DNA from: an uncultured Alphaproteobacteria bacterium
Lineage (GTDB): Bacteria; Pseudomonadota; Alphaproteobacteria; HIMB59
Reading direction: 5' to 3'
Assembly: GCA_902613185.1 (NCBI GenBank)
Contig: CACMGP010000001.1
Span: forward strand, 496,001-560,000
DNA length: 64,000 bases
Position 1 is the first letter of the stretch; the number at the start of each line of letters is the position of its first letter. The notes under the pieces are model-generated. The model had not been told where the DNA came from, did no database searches, and worked only from the letters and a program-made list of their open reading frames with translations. The position numbers were made by a program, and so were the translations under genes. This document shows positions 7,775-17,300 of this stretch, piece after piece.

Positions 7775-8200
7775 TTATGCTTTTTTTAAGTATCTTGTTC
7801 TATTGACAACAGCATAATTTTTAAAAAGTTTCTGAGCGAGTAAGTTACTTTTTTCTACACCTTTGATTATCAGATCAAGATTTTTTTCTTTTGCTATTTC
7901 TTCAATTTTGTTCATTAATGCTCTGGCTACACCAATTTTTCTAAAATCTTGTAATACATATAAAACGTCTAATACTACGTTCTTTTCATAGTAGGTTTCG
8001 TTGATTTTAGCTACGACAATTCCCATGAATTTATCCTCGTTTTTTGCAGCAAACGCAAAATAATCATCTTGAAATATGCACGTCCAAAATAAGCTGAAAT
8101 TTACTTTTTTAAACTGAAAAGAATTTGATGATGCACTTTCATTAATGATTTCTTTCCAACTATTCAGGTGAATTTCTTTAGGTTTTTCAATGGTGAACAT
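7775..8200 (-). CDS. GNAT-family N-acetyltransferase
   Basis: A 141-residue acetyl-CoA-dependent acetyltransferase of unknown substrate. The acetyl-CoA-binding motif A is visible as VLDVLYVLQDFRKIGVARALMNKIEE near residues 82-108, containing the RxxGxA core (RKIGVA), preceded by the usual beta strands (FMGIVVAKI). I start at ATG 8198-8200; the frame also opens with a TTG one codon earlier. It is followed on the same strand by the small single-span protein. Confidence 0.75.
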   Translation of the reverse strand: MFTIEKPKEIHLNSWKEIINESASSNSFQFKKVNFSLFWTCIFQDDYFAFAAKNEDKFMGIVVAKINETYYEKNVVLDVLYVLQDFRKIGVARALMNKIEEIAKEKNLDLIIKGVEKSNLLAQKLFKNYAVVNRTRYLKKA

Positions 8201-8268
8201 CAACTATTAATCTAACAATTAATTTCAATCATTTACATAATTATTCAATAAAAGCTTGATCTTAGGTG

Positions 8269-8281
8269 GATAAGTCTTATC
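8269..8281. promoter_or_regulatory. Short palindrome just before cysE
   Basis: GATAAGTCTTATC has 6-base arms around a central T and ends 10 bases before the cysE start. A position over the likely promoter would suit a dimeric repressor or activator, but 6-base arms can occur by chance. Confidence 0.25.
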
Positions 8282-8290
8282 TGTATATTA

Positions 8291-8875
8291 ATGTTTGAAA
8301 ATTTAATGAAGTATTTTGAGTCAGTAAAGGCAAGAGATCCTGCTGCAACTTCATTGTTACTTGTGATATTAACCTATCCTGGTGTAAAAGCTGTTTTCTT
8401 CCATCGTATTGCAAATTTTATCTGGTCACTAAATTTGAAATTATTAGGAAGAATGATCTCTCAATTATCAAGATTTTTAACTGGTATAGAAATTCATCCT
8501 GCTGCTAAAATTGGAAAAAATTTTTTTATTGATCATGGGATGGGAGTTGTTATCGGAGAAACTGCTGAAATAGGAGACAATGTAACTATCTATCACGGTG
8601 TCACATTAGGAGGAATCATGCCTGCTGTTAAATCATCAGAACAAGTTGGTGTGAAACGTCATCCTACTCTTGAAGACGATGTGATTGTTGGCTCAGGGGC
8701 ACAGATATTAGGACCAATAATTATAAAAAGTTGTGCTCGAATTGGATCTAATGCTGTTGTAACTAAAGATGTCCCAAAAGGGGGAATAATGGTTGGTATA
8801 CCTGCAAAAAATATTCAATCTAAATCCAAAAAAACAGATAATACTTTTGCGCCATATGCCGTTACAAAAAAGTAA
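8291..8875 (+). CDS. cysE: Serine O-acetyltransferase
   Basis: Makes O-acetylserine from serine and acetyl-CoA, the carbon skeleton for cysteine. The 194-residue product is the short EpsC-like type. It has an alpha-helical N-terminus ([28 protein letters not shown]) and a left-handed beta-helix of hexapeptide repeats: [31 protein letters not shown] and [24 protein letters not shown]. The catalytic histidines are in DHG and YHG. It stands alone before the proV run, so sulfide incorporation is represented here but no cysK is seen. Confidence 0.93.
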   Translation: MFENLMKYFESVKARDPAATSLLLVILTYPGVKAVFFHRIANFIWSLNLKLLGRMISQLSRFLTGIEIHPAAKIGKNFFIDHGMGVVIGETAEIGDNVTIYHGVTLGGIMPAVKSSEQVGVKRHPTLEDDVIVGSGAQILGPIIIKSCARIGSNAVVTKDVPKGGIMVGIPAKNIQSKSKKTDNTFAPYAVTKK

Positions 8876-8993
8876 CTATTTATATGTTCAAAATTAATTT
8901 GCATGATTATGTTTCAAATGTTTAAATAAATAATTCTTGGAGGGCAGAGTATTTATATAAATAATAAAATTTCTTGAATATCCTCTTTAAAAT

Positions 8994-10016
8994 ATGTCTG
9001 AAATAAAAATTCAAATTAAAAACTTATATAAAATTTTTGGTAAAAGCCCAAAGTCTGCGTTAGAGCAAGTAAAAGATGGCGTCAATAAAGATGAACTCTT
9101 AGAAAAACACAATCATGTTCTGGGTCTAAAAGATATAAATTTGGATATTAAAGAAAAATCAATTCAAGTTGTAATGGGCCTTTCTGGTTCAGGTAAGTCT
9201 ACATTAATAAGACATATAAATAGATTAATAGAACCTACAGACGGCAGTGTAGTTGTTGATGGTGATGATGTTTTAAAAATGAATGATGAAAATTTAAGAA
9301 ATTTCAGAAGAACAAAAACTGCTATGGTATTTCAGCGTTTTGCTTTGTTGCCTCATAAGACGGTTTTAGAAAATACAATGTTTGGCCTTCATATTCAAAA
9401 TATTGATGAAAAAGAGGCAAATACTAGGGCACGAAGATGGATTGATCGTGTTGGATTATCTGGATATGAGGAAAAATATCCTCAACATTTATCTGGTGGC
9501 ATGCAGCAACGTGTTGGACTCGCAAGAGCTCTTACTAACGATGGGGAGATCTTGCTTATGGATGAAGCTTTTAGCGCTCTTGACCCTCTAATTAGAAAAG
9601 ATATGCAAGATATTTTGTTGGAGCTACAAGATGAACTTCATAAAACAGTTGTATTTATTACTCATGACCTAGATGAAGCTTTAAAAATTGGGGATCGTAT
9701 TGCAATATTAAAAGATGGTATTATGGATCAAGAAGGTATCCCCGCAGATATTTTATTAAGTCCAAAGACACAATATGTAAAAGATTTTGTTGAGGACGTA
9801 AACAGAGCTAGGGTAATTAAAGCAAAACACATTATGTCAGAATTAAATGGACAAGACAGAGATAACGCTATGTTTGTAGATCAAGATGATTTTATCGATA
9901 GATTTATTGATAAAGTTATTTCTGATAAGCCAAATTGCCTGATAGTCAAAAATAAAAATAATGACGAAATAGGCTATTTATCAACAAAAAGACTCTCTGA
10001 AATACTAAAAAGATAG
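8994..10016 (+). CDS. proV: Glycine betaine/proline-type ABC transporter ATPase
   Basis: ATP-hydrolysing subunit of an osmolyte importer. The 340-residue protein has Walker [10 protein letters not shown] near residue 63, Q-loop VFQRFALLPHKTV, signature LSGGMQQR, Walker B EILLMDEAFSALDP and the H-loop ITHD. The N-terminal IKNLYKIFGKSPKSALEQVKDG and the spacing to Walker A are typical of ProV/OpuAA rather than other importers. After the ATPase core comes a degenerate CBS-like regulatory tail of about 70 residues, shorter than in E. coli ProV. It is the first gene of a long same-strand run; proX follows after 114 bases. Confidence 0.93.
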   Translation: MSEIKIQIKNLYKIFGKSPKSALEQVKDGVNKDELLEKHNHVLGLKDINLDIKEKSIQVVMGLSGSGKSTLIRHINRLIEPTDGSVVVDGDDVLKMNDENLRNFRRTKTAMVFQRFALLPHKTVLENTMFGLHIQNIDEKEANTRARRWIDRVGLSGYEEKYPQHLSGGMQQRVGLARALTNDGEILLMDEAFSALDPLIRKDMQDILLELQDELHKTVVFITHDLDEALKIGDRIAILKDGIMDQEGIPADILLSPKTQYVKDFVEDVNRARVIKAKHIMSELNGQDRDNAMFVDQDDFIDRFIDKVISDKPNCLIVKNKNNDEIGYLSTKRLSEILKR

Positions 10017-10130
10017 CTAAATAAACAATTTTCTATTTTTTGCGGCATTTAGCTTCCATTTTTTAGGATTTTTTCACTGTTAATGCAATATAGGAATGTT
10101 ATCCTAGACTTTTATATCAGGGAGGATGTA

Positions 10131-11120
10131 ATGAACTCTATTAAGAAAATACTTCTGAGCTCAGTTCTATTATTTGGAATTAACTCAGTTGCAAAAGCTG
10201 ATTGTGGGACAATCACAATCGCTGAAATGAACTGGGCATCCGCAGAAATGTTTGCCCACGTTGATAAATTAATATTAGAAAATGCTTATGGGTGTGATGT
10301 TGAGCTTGTTCCTGGAGATACAATGCCAACAGCTACATCAATGATGGAAAAAGGCGAGCCAGATATTGCTCCTGAATTATGGATCAATTCTGTTCGTATT
10401 GCTTTAGACGCAGCAACTGCTGAAGGAAGACTTCACTATGCTGCTGAAGTTTTATCAGACACTGGTGAAGAAGGATGGTGGATACCTCAGTATTTAGCTG
10501 ATGCAAACCCTGATATCGTCACAGTTGAAGATGCTTTAGCAAGACCTGATTTATTTCCTCACCCAGAAGGAGATGGCGCTGCTCTTTATACCTGTCCATC
10601 AGGTTGGAACTGCCAAATAAGTACTGGTAACCTATTCCAAGCTTACGACGGTGAAGGCAAAGGGTTTAGCCTTGTAGATCCTGGCTCAGGTGGAGCTCTT
10701 GCTGGTTCTATTGCTGAAGCTTATGAAAAAGGTGAAGGATGGTTAGGCTATTACTGGGCACCTACAGCTATTTTAGGTAAGTATCCAATGAAGAAGTTAG
10801 ACTTTGGTGTACCTCATGACTTTGACGAGTGGAGCACTTGTACCTCTCAAGAGGGTTGTGCTGATCCACAAAAAAACTCATGGGTTGTTTCATCAGTGTT
10901 TACTGTAGTTACAGATAACTTTAAAAACTCATCTGGTCCAGGAATGGATTATATCAAAAAGAGAGCATTACCTAACTCAGTTGTAAACGAACTTTTAGCA
11001 TGGAAAGATGATAATCAAGCAACTGGTGAAGATACTGCTATCTATTTCCTAGAAAACTACGGTGAGTGGAAAAATTGGGTTCCATTTGATGTTCAATTAG
11101 ACATCTTAAACGCATTATAA
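10131..11120 (+). CDS. proX: Glycine betaine-type ABC transporter substrate-binding protein
   Basis: Periplasmic binding protein of the OpuAC family, 329 residues. I start at ATG 10131, which follows a strong GGGAGG ribosome site and gives a clean signal peptide (KKILLSSVLLFGINSVAKA, then DCGT); the frame is open further upstream. EMNWASAEM near the mature N-terminus, PELWINSV, EGWWIPQYLAD and YYWAPTAIL supply aromatic residues of the kind that box quaternary ammonium groups. The ligand could be glycine betaine, choline, DMSP or similar. The dmdA gene downstream makes sulfonium ligands worth considering. Confidence 0.9.
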   Translation: MNSIKKILLSSVLLFGINSVAKADCGTITIAEMNWASAEMFAHVDKLILENAYGCDVELVPGDTMPTATSMMEKGEPDIAPELWINSVRIALDAATAEGRLHYAAEVLSDTGEEGWWIPQYLADANPDIVTVEDALARPDLFPHPEGDGAALYTCPSGWNCQISTGNLFQAYDGEGKGFSLVDPGSGGALAGSIAEAYEKGEGWLGYYWAPTAILGKYPMKKLDFGVPHDFDEWSTCTSQEGCADPQKNSWVVSSVFTVVTDNFKNSSGPGMDYIKKRALPNSVVNELLAWKDDNQATGEDTAIYFLENYGEWKNWVPFDVQLDILNAL

Positions 11121-11135
11121 AAATCATTTTATTTG

Positions 11136-11157
11136 GAAGTGGGCTTTTGCCCACTTC
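11136..11157 (+). terminator. Hairpin between proX and proW
   Basis: A perfect 9-base-pair stem, GAAGTGGGC and GCCCACTTC around a TTTT loop, begins 15 bases after the proX stop. The following TTAATTTT is a weak T-run. In binding-protein operons such a hairpin often stabilises the upstream mRNA or partly terminates, giving more binding protein than permease. That role is inferred from position. Confidence 0.65.
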
Positions 11158-11179
11158 TTAATTTTAAGCCACTTATTTT

Positions 11180-12073
11180 ATGGAAAAATTTTTCCTATCT
11201 GAATTTCCTGAGTTAAGTCGAGAAACACTTCGATTTATTAAAAAGGGTTTTGATGCATCCTATAGAGCTTTTTCCAGAGAATATGGCGATACTATTGAAG
11301 CTGTATTTGATCCAGTTTTGTATTTTTTAGTCTGGTTTGAAAAATTATTACAAAATTCACCTTGGCCCATAGTTCTAATTTGTTTTTTAGCTGTAATTTA
11401 TTTTGGCAGTAGAAAGATATCAGTGACTATAGGTTCATTATTTGCTTTTCTCTTAATTGGAATTTTTGGAATGTGGGAAGACACCATGTCAACTGTAAGT
11501 ATTATTGGTGTTTGCACTCTGCTATCTATAGGAATTGGTATTCCAGTTGGGGTGCTGATGGCAAAATCAGAGCGCGCTCAAAGGATCTGCACTCCAATTT
11601 TGGACATTATGCAAACGATGCCAAGCTTTGTGTACTTAATTCCTGTCGTTATGTTATTAGGTATTGGCAAAATACCTGGCTTGTTAGCCGTAGTAATTTA
11701 TGCCATACCGCCAATTATAAGACTCACTAACTTAGGAATAAGAGAAGTCGATAGCGAAGTGTTAGAAGCAGCAGATGCTTTTGGGGCCAACCCTAGACAA
11801 AAATTATTTCAAATTCAGCTGCCATTAGCTCTTCCAACAATTTTTGCTGGAATCAACCAAACTATCATGATGGCACTAGCGATGGTTGTTATTGCGTCTA
11901 TGATTGGTGTCAAAGGCCTTGGACAACCAGTTTTAAAAGCCATTACAAACCAATATTTTGCAATGGGTCTTTTTAATGGTTTGGCAATTGTAGCTTTAGC
12001 TATTATTTTTGACAGAGTTTCACAATCGTTTGGCCACCGTATTCAACAACATAGAAGTGGTGCTAGAGAGTAA
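11180..12073 (+). CDS. proW: Glycine betaine/proline-type ABC transporter permease
   Basis: Membrane subunit of the importer encoded with proV and proX. The 297-residue protein has an N-terminal cytoplasmic stretch of about 55 residues, then six or seven helices. The coupling motif is EAADAFGANPRQKLFQIQLPLALPTI near residue 195. LMQT-like DIMQTMPSFVYLIPVVMLLGIGKIPG and the end of the core (IGVKGLGQPVLKA) are typical of ProW/OpuAB. It starts at ATG 11180, 59 bases after proX and past the hairpin. Confidence 0.92.
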   Translation: MEKFFLSEFPELSRETLRFIKKGFDASYRAFSREYGDTIEAVFDPVLYFLVWFEKLLQNSPWPIVLICFLAVIYFGSRKISVTIGSLFAFLLIGIFGMWEDTMSTVSIIGVCTLLSIGIGIPVGVLMAKSERAQRICTPILDIMQTMPSFVYLIPVVMLLGIGKIPGLLAVVIYAIPPIIRLTNLGIREVDSEVLEAADAFGANPRQKLFQIQLPLALPTIFAGINQTIMMALAMVVIASMIGVKGLGQPVLKAITNQYFAMGLFNGLAIVALAIIFDRVSQSFGHRIQQHRSGARE

Positions 12074-12130
12074 ATTAAAAATCAAATTATTACCTAATAA
12101 AATCTTTAAATTTTTTATTAATTAATCAAT

Positions 12131-13189
12131 ATGTTAAATAAAAGTCTTTTAGGCGTATTTTTTGTAACTTTTATATATCTACTAGCAATATTTCTAAAAC
12201 AACCCTTAGAATATGTCTTTAATTTACAGTTTTTACCATTAAGTCTTTTATCACTTATTTTGGGAATATTTTTTTTTAATATATTCTCTTTATCCTCTGA
12301 TATTGTTGAAGGTCGAGAATTTATTAAGAAAAATATACTTCAATTAGCAATTATCTTATTAGGTATAAAGATAAGTTTGGCTCAGTTATGGAGAGTCAGT
12401 ATTGAGTCGATATTTGTAATAATATTAACAATATTATTGATTTTTCTTACATACATTTTGATAAAAAAAATTTGTCCAACTCAAAAAGACTTGTCAAAAT
12501 TATTGGCAATTGGCACGTCCATTTGTGGTGTCACAGCTATTTTAGCCTCCTCATCAATTTTAAAATCAAAAGATCAAGATGTGGCTGTGGCTGTGCTAGT
12601 AGTAGTTTTATGGGGAAGTTTAGCTGTATTTACATATCCTTTTTTTGTTGAGTTATTTTTTTTAACAGACATAGCTAAAGGTATTTTTTTAGGTGTTAGT
12701 ATTCATGACACAAGTCAAGTTTTAGCAGCTGCCATGGTTCATAATGATTTACATCCAAATCAAAAAACTTTAGAAATTGCTACGATAACAAAAATAATAA
12801 GAAATTTATTTCTTTTAGCTTTGATACCAATATTGATAGCATTTAATAAAAGTTCAAAAAATAATAAAAATAAAAGTAAATCAGTCTTTATTAAAATATT
12901 TAATTCAATTCCACTTTTTGTAATAGGTTTTATTTTATTTGTAACCTTTCGCTCAATTATGGACATATACTTTTTTGATAATGAGAAATGGATGCAATTT
13001 TTAGTAATGCTTGAAGAAATAATTTCAATTCTATTTGGCCTAGCTCTTACAGCTCTAGGAGCCTCTATTGATTTAAGAAAAATCTTTAATCAGGGTTATG
13101 CTGCTCTTTTAATTGGTATGACTTTTAGCTTTGTATCCCTTGTATCAGTAACTTTCTTAATATTTATTTTAGGGCTAAATGTCTTATAG
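12131..13189 (+). CDS. YeiH-family (UPF0324) putative sulfate/anion exporter
   Basis: A 352-residue membrane protein with about ten helices. It has the family motifs GTSICGVTAILA near residue 136, VVLWGSLAVFTYPF, GVSIHDTSQVLAAAM near 195 and a C-terminal GLALTALGASIDLRK. The family is annotated as putative sulfate exporter, and related proteins export organic sulfur compounds or sulfite. Experimental assignment is thin. Between betaine uptake genes and dmdA, a role in clearing a sulfur product is plausible but inferred. It lies 57 bases after proW. Confidence 0.8.
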   Translation: MLNKSLLGVFFVTFIYLLAIFLKQPLEYVFNLQFLPLSLLSLILGIFFFNIFSLSSDIVEGREFIKKNILQLAIILLGIKISLAQLWRVSIESIFVIILTILLIFLTYILIKKICPTQKDLSKLLAIGTSICGVTAILASSSILKSKDQDVAVAVLVVVLWGSLAVFTYPFFVELFFLTDIAKGIFLGVSIHDTSQVLAAAMVHNDLHPNQKTLEIATITKIIRNLFLLALIPILIAFNKSSKNNKNKSKSVFIKIFNSIPLFVIGFILFVTFRSIMDIYFFDNEKWMQFLVMLEEIISILFGLALTALGASIDLRKIFNQGYAALLIGMTFSFVSLVSVTFLIFILGLNVL

Positions 13190-13241
13190 AAATAATATCA
13201 TTGCTTTGTAATAAGAATACATATTAACTACACTAAATTTT

Positions 13242-14345
13242 ATGACCCACTTAATTGCTAAAAGTGCGAGACTTCGCTCTACTCCTTACACCAAAAGAAT
13301 TGAGGAATATGGTGTACAATCATACACAGTTTATAATCACATGCTTTTACCTGCATCTTTTAAAGGTATAGAGGAAGATAGTAGGCACCTAAAAAAAAAT
13401 GTTCAACTTTGGGATGTATCTGGCGAGAGACAAGTTCAAATTCACGGACCTGATGCAGCTAAACTCACACAATTAATTACGTGTAGAGATTTATCTGAAG
13501 CAAAAGATTATCTTTGCTATTACGCTCCAATTATTGATAACAAAGGTAAAATCATTAATGATCCACTGATAATGAAAGTTGGTGAAAAAACATGGTGGCT
13601 ATCAATAGCAGACACAGATGTGCTTCTTTATGCAAAAGGAATTGCAATTGGTATGAACCTTGACGTTGAGATATCTGAACCCAATGTTAACATTCTTGCT
13701 GTTCAGGGACCAAAATCATTTGATCTTATGTCAAGAGTTTTTAAAGACATAGATAAGTTAAAATTTTTCAATTTCAAAAGATTTGATTTTCAAAATCATA
13801 AATTTTTAATTGCAAGATCAGGTTGGTCCAAACAAGGTGGATTTGAAATCTATGTAGATGATGATGAAATCGGCCTAAATCTTTATGATACCCTTATGTC
13901 TAAAGGTGAAGATTTGGATGTAAGACCAGGTTGTCCAAATTTAATTGAAAGGATAGAGGGTGGTCTATTATCATTTGGGAATGATATGAATATGAATGAT
14001 ACCCCACTAGAATGTGGTTTAGGTTCTTTTGTTTCTTTCAACCACAAAATAGATTATTTAGGAAAAGCTGAGTTAGAAAAACAGCACAAAGAGGGAGTCA
14101 AAAGATCTTTAGTTGGTTTAAAACTTAAACTAGATAAAATTGAAATCACAAAAGCGTTACCTTTAAAAATAGGCACTGACATAATAGGTGAGCTAAGAGC
14201 TGCATGCTTCAGTCCAGATTTTGGCTGTTGTCTTGGAATAGCGATGGTGCAAACCAAATATCAAAGCTTAGAAGAAAAACAGACACTTCTTGTTGATGGT
14301 GAAGAGGTTGAGTCTGTAATGACAAACCTGCCATTTAACAAATAA
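13242..14345 (+). CDS. dmdA: Dimethylsulfoniopropionate demethylase (GcvT fold)
   Basis: Transfers a methyl group from DMSP to tetrahydrofolate, giving methylmercaptopropionate; it is the key step of marine DMSP demethylation. The 367-residue protein closely resembles SAR11 DmdA as I recall it. Shared features are the N-terminal RSTPYTKRIEEYGVQSYTVYN and HMLLPASF, WDVSGERQVQIHGPDAAKL, WWLSIADTDVLL, LAVQGPK, ARSGWSKQGGFEIYV and PGCPNLIERIEGGLLSFGND. Plain GcvT and dimethylglycine dehydrogenases lack this combination. The membrane neighbours fit import of its substrate. No dmdB, dmdC or dmdD lies in the window, so later steps are encoded elsewhere or absent. Confidence 0.85.
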   Translation: MTHLIAKSARLRSTPYTKRIEEYGVQSYTVYNHMLLPASFKGIEEDSRHLKKNVQLWDVSGERQVQIHGPDAAKLTQLITCRDLSEAKDYLCYYAPIIDNKGKIINDPLIMKVGEKTWWLSIADTDVLLYAKGIAIGMNLDVEISEPNVNILAVQGPKSFDLMSRVFKDIDKLKFFNFKRFDFQNHKFLIARSGWSKQGGFEIYVDDDEIGLNLYDTLMSKGEDLDVRPGCPNLIERIEGGLLSFGNDMNMNDTPLECGLGSFVSFNHKIDYLGKAELEKQHKEGVKRSLVGLKLKLDKIEITKALPLKIGTDIIGELRAACFSPDFGCCLGIAMVQTKYQSLEEKQTLLVDGEEVESVMTNLPFNK

Positions 14346-14383
14346 TAATTGCTTTTTTAAACTAAAAGTTTAAAAAATCTCGG

Positions 14384-15637
14384 GTGTTAAATATCGTTTA
14401 TAGCTCTTGGGCTCTATTTACAGGTTTTGGATTCATTATGCTTGCACACTCTTTGCAAGGAACCTTGTTAAATATTAATGCTGTATTATTTAATTTTTCC
14501 GATTTTGAAATTGGATATGTCTTTACAGGTTATTTTGTAGGCTATTTAGCTAGCTCATATATTTGTCCGAAAATTATCAAAAATGTAGGACATATAAGAG
14601 TATTTGCAGCATTTGCATCCATTGCTTCTATTACAATTTTATTTCATTGGATTTATGTTCACCCGTTTTTCTGGTTTTTTTTAAGATTACTTACAGGGTT
14701 TTCATTAGCAGCAATATATATCGTTTGTGAAAGTTGGCTAAATGATCGTGCTGATAATCAAACTAGAGGGAAGCTTATTGGGTTTTACATGGTGATATTA
14801 TACTTCTCAACTAGTGGGGGTGGTTTGTTGATTAATATAAAAGAAACTACTGAGGCACACTTATATATTCTAACATCTTTATTAATTTCTATTGCTTTGG
14901 TTCCAATTTTACTTACTAAAAAATCGGCACCAGAATTTTCTACACCTAAGTTCATATCTTTAAAAGATCTATATAGAAATTCTCCCATGTCTTTTATCGG
15001 CTCTTTTGGCATTGGTATGATTTATGGAGCATCATTTGGATTAATTGCAGTCTTTGGAGCTAAATTAGGCTTAAGTATTTTTCAAATATCTATACTTGTT
15101 TTTGTAAATACATTCATTGGCGCTTTATTTCAATATCCGGTTGGCAAATTATCGGATATGTTTGATAGAAGAATAATTTTACTGATATTAAATATCATTG
15201 CCTTGTTTTCTTCTATTTGTGTAATTATTTTTGGATCTATTTCATTTAATATTCTTTTATTATTTGTTGGGATACATTCAGCTGTATCTCTTCCTTATTA
15301 TGCAGTTGTTATTTCTCATCTAAATGATTTTTTAGAAAAGAACGAGGTTGTTTCTGCTAGCTCAACTCTGACATTAGTTAATGCATTAGGTTTAGTTTTA
15401 GGGCCAATTATCGTCTCTGGATTTATGTCTTATTTAGATGCTTATGGATTATTTTATTATTGTGCAATAGTTTATGTTTTTATAGCACTATTCACCTATC
15501 AAAGAATTAGGATTGGAAGAACTAGTGAAATTTATAATGAAAATACACCATCAATTATTGTGCCTCGCACCACTTCCGCAATAGGAATTCAAACTGCTAC
15601 TGAACAAATGATTAGTAAAATTGATGAAAAAGAGTAA
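14384..15637 (+). CDS. MFS transporter, YcaD-like
   Basis: A 417-residue protein with twelve hydrophobic segments. It begins at a GTG (14384) that puts the first helix at the very N-terminus. The central region around residues 185-200 is cytoplasmic, and a conserved motif-A-like loop appears in the second half (GKLSDMFDRRIIL near residue 257). CESWLNDRADNQTRGKLIG near residue 115 is typical of the YcaD-like group, often annotated as sugar or unknown transporters. Its place between dmdA and ridA suggests import or export of a metabolite of this locus, but the substrate is unknown. Confidence 0.8.
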   Translation: MLNIVYSSWALFTGFGFIMLAHSLQGTLLNINAVLFNFSDFEIGYVFTGYFVGYLASSYICPKIIKNVGHIRVFAAFASIASITILFHWIYVHPFFWFFLRLLTGFSLAAIYIVCESWLNDRADNQTRGKLIGFYMVILYFSTSGGGLLINIKETTEAHLYILTSLLISIALVPILLTKKSAPEFSTPKFISLKDLYRNSPMSFIGSFGIGMIYGASFGLIAVFGAKLGLSIFQISILVFVNTFIGALFQYPVGKLSDMFDRRIILLILNIIALFSSICVIIFGSISFNILLLFVGIHSAVSLPYYAVVISHLNDFLEKNEVVSASSTLTLVNALGLVLGPIIVSGFMSYLDAYGLFYYCAIVYVFIALFTYQRIRIGRTSEIYNENTPSIIVPRTTSAIGIQTATEQMISKIDEKE

Positions 15638-15648
15638 TTTTTTAATTG

Positions 15649-16110
15649 ATGGATTTCGAAGCCAAGATAGCTGAGTTAGGTCTTTTAATACCAAAACCTG
15701 CCAAACCTGCAGGGAGTTACAAACCCTGCGTTATTGTTGATAATTTTGCATATATATCTGGTCAAGGCCCATTACTTGAGGATGGGTCTTTTGCAAAAGG
15801 AAAAGTTGGGGCTGATGTTGATTTAGAGACAGCTCAAAATCACGCTAAGTTATGTGGATTAGCTATCTTATCTGCTTTAAAAAATGAAATAGGATCAATT
15901 AATAAAGTAGATCAATTAATTAAACTGACAGGTTTTGTAAATTGTATTGAGAGCTTCACACAGCAACCCTTAGTAATCAATGGTTGCTCAAATATGATGA
16001 AAGATATTTTTGGCGAGACTGGTGTTCATGCTCGAGCTGCAGTAGGAGTTAATTCTTTGCCTCTAGGTTTTACAGTAGAAATTGAGGCAATGTTTAAAAT
16101 CAAGAGTTAA
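15649..16110 (+). CDS. RidA/YjgF-family protein
   Basis: A 153-residue protein of the RidA superfamily, whose best-known member hydrolyses reactive enamine/imine intermediates. ISGQGPL near residue 39, the central helix with LCGLAILSALKNEIGSINKVDQLIKLTGFVNC, and the C-terminal HARAAVGVNSLPLGFTVEIEA are visible; the Arg in HARAAVG is the usual carboxylate-binding residue. It is somewhat longer than canonical RidA (about 128) and belongs to the Rid subgroup often encoded next to catabolic genes. I use the ATG at 15649; a TTG lies one codon upstream. Confidence 0.85.
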   Translation: MDFEAKIAELGLLIPKPAKPAGSYKPCVIVDNFAYISGQGPLLEDGSFAKGKVGADVDLETAQNHAKLCGLAILSALKNEIGSINKVDQLIKLTGFVNCIESFTQQPLVINGCSNMMKDIFGETGVHARAAVGVNSLPLGFTVEIEAMFKIKS

Positions 16111-16175
16111 TTTCTTAATTGACAATTAATTAAATTTAGCAAAATATTAATTTATTAATGCTTGGAGTTTGAATT

Positions 16176-17300
16176 ATGGATTTTCATTTTGAAAACAATA
16201 CTATTAGGATAATCCATCAAAATAAGACATTTCATTTGCATCCCATTTGGTTAAGAGAAAGACTACCGGGTGAAAAGTATTTTGATTTAGATACTAATCA
16301 AAGATTATATGAGCCATCCTCTATTAACTTAAAGTTGAAAATTGAAAATTGTAAATTAACAGATAACAAACTTGATGTTGAATTTAATGATGGGGCACAA
16401 GGTCAATATCGTTTAGATGATCTTTTAATTGAAATGGATGAAGAAAAAAATAAAAGAGGGCCCTTACCAAAAAGAATTTTATGGAATTCTCAACTAGAAG
16501 ATTTACCTGAAGCTATTTTTGAAGTAGATATGATTGAACAAGAATCTATGTATAATCTTCTTATAGATTTTTATAAATATGGATTTGTTATTATTAAAAA
16601 TGTACCAACTGAAAGTAAGTATATTTTAAAATTTGTAAATTCAATCGGCCCAGTTAAAGTCACAAATTTTGGAGAATTTTTTGATGTAATGTCTAAGCCA
16701 AATCCAAATGACTTAGCCTATAAACCTATTGCATTACCGCCTCATACTGATAACCCTTACAGAAAACCAGAAGCACCCGGGATACAGTTTTTGCATTGTT
16801 TAAAAAATGAAGTGAGTGGTGGTTTTTCTACTCTTGTTGATGGTTTTTCAGTTGCAGAATATATCAAATTAAATGAGCCAGAAGCATTTGAGTCTTTAAC
16901 CAAAACAAATTTACGTTACCGATTTGAAGATAAAGATATAGTTTTAGAGAATTGGGGAGAGTTAATTGAATTAGACAAGGATGGCGACTATAAGCAAGTC
17001 AGGTATAGTACTAGAGTTGATTATGTGCCACCTTTAGAAAATGAAAAATTAGAGAGTTTTTACAAAGCGAGAAAATTATTAGGAGATTTATACACTTCAT
17101 CTGACTTCGAGATAAAATTTAAGCTCTCACCAGGAGATGTCATGATGTTTGATAACCACAGACTTCTCCATGGAAGAACCTCTTATGACTCGAGTGAGGG
17201 AGCTAGACATTTACAAGGTTGTTATCTAGAATTTGATTCAACTGATGGAAAATTGAGACATTTACATAAAAAATATCATCTAAGTGGGACAAATTTATGA
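16176..17300 (+). CDS. TauD-like Fe(II)/2-oxoglutarate dioxygenase, BBOX/TmpA-type
   Basis: A 374-residue oxygenase with an N-terminal DUF971-like domain (HPIWLRERLPGEKYF near residue 22) and a TauD domain from about 115. Iron ligands are H190 and D192 in LPPHTDNPYR, with distal H332 in RLLHGRT; R344 in GARHLQGCY would bind 2-oxoglutarate. This is the layout of gamma-butyrobetaine hydroxylase, but the N-terminal zinc cysteines of that enzyme are replaced here (LPGEKY). It overlaps the HD-protein gene by 4 bases, as expected for TmpA, which hydroxylates 2-trimethylaminoethylphosphonate. TmpA is my preferred reading; carnitine synthesis is the alternative. Confidence 0.65.
   Translation: MDFHFENNTIRIIHQNKTFHLHPIWLRERLPGEKYFDLDTNQRLYEPSSINLKLKIENCKLTDNKLDVEFNDGAQGQYRLDDLLIEMDEEKNKRGPLPKRILWNSQLEDLPEAIFEVDMIEQESMYNLLIDFYKYGFVIIKNVPTESKYILKFVNSIGPVKVTNFGEFFDVMSKPNPNDLAYKPIALPPHTDNPYRKPEAPGIQFLHCLKNEVSGGFSTLVDGFSVAEYIKLNEPEAFESLTKTNLRYRFEDKDIVLENWGELIELDKDGDYKQVRYSTRVDYVPPLENEKLESFYKARKLLGDLYTSSDFEIKFKLSPGDVMMFDNHRLLHGRTSYDSSEGARHLQGCYLEFDSTDGKLRHLHKKYHLSGTNL

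Noticed and set aside
8876-8993. Riboswitch or osmotic control element before proV
   Set aside because: The 118-base leader is AT-rich with one GGAGGG stretch, but no convincing long stem or known aptamer pattern could be drawn.
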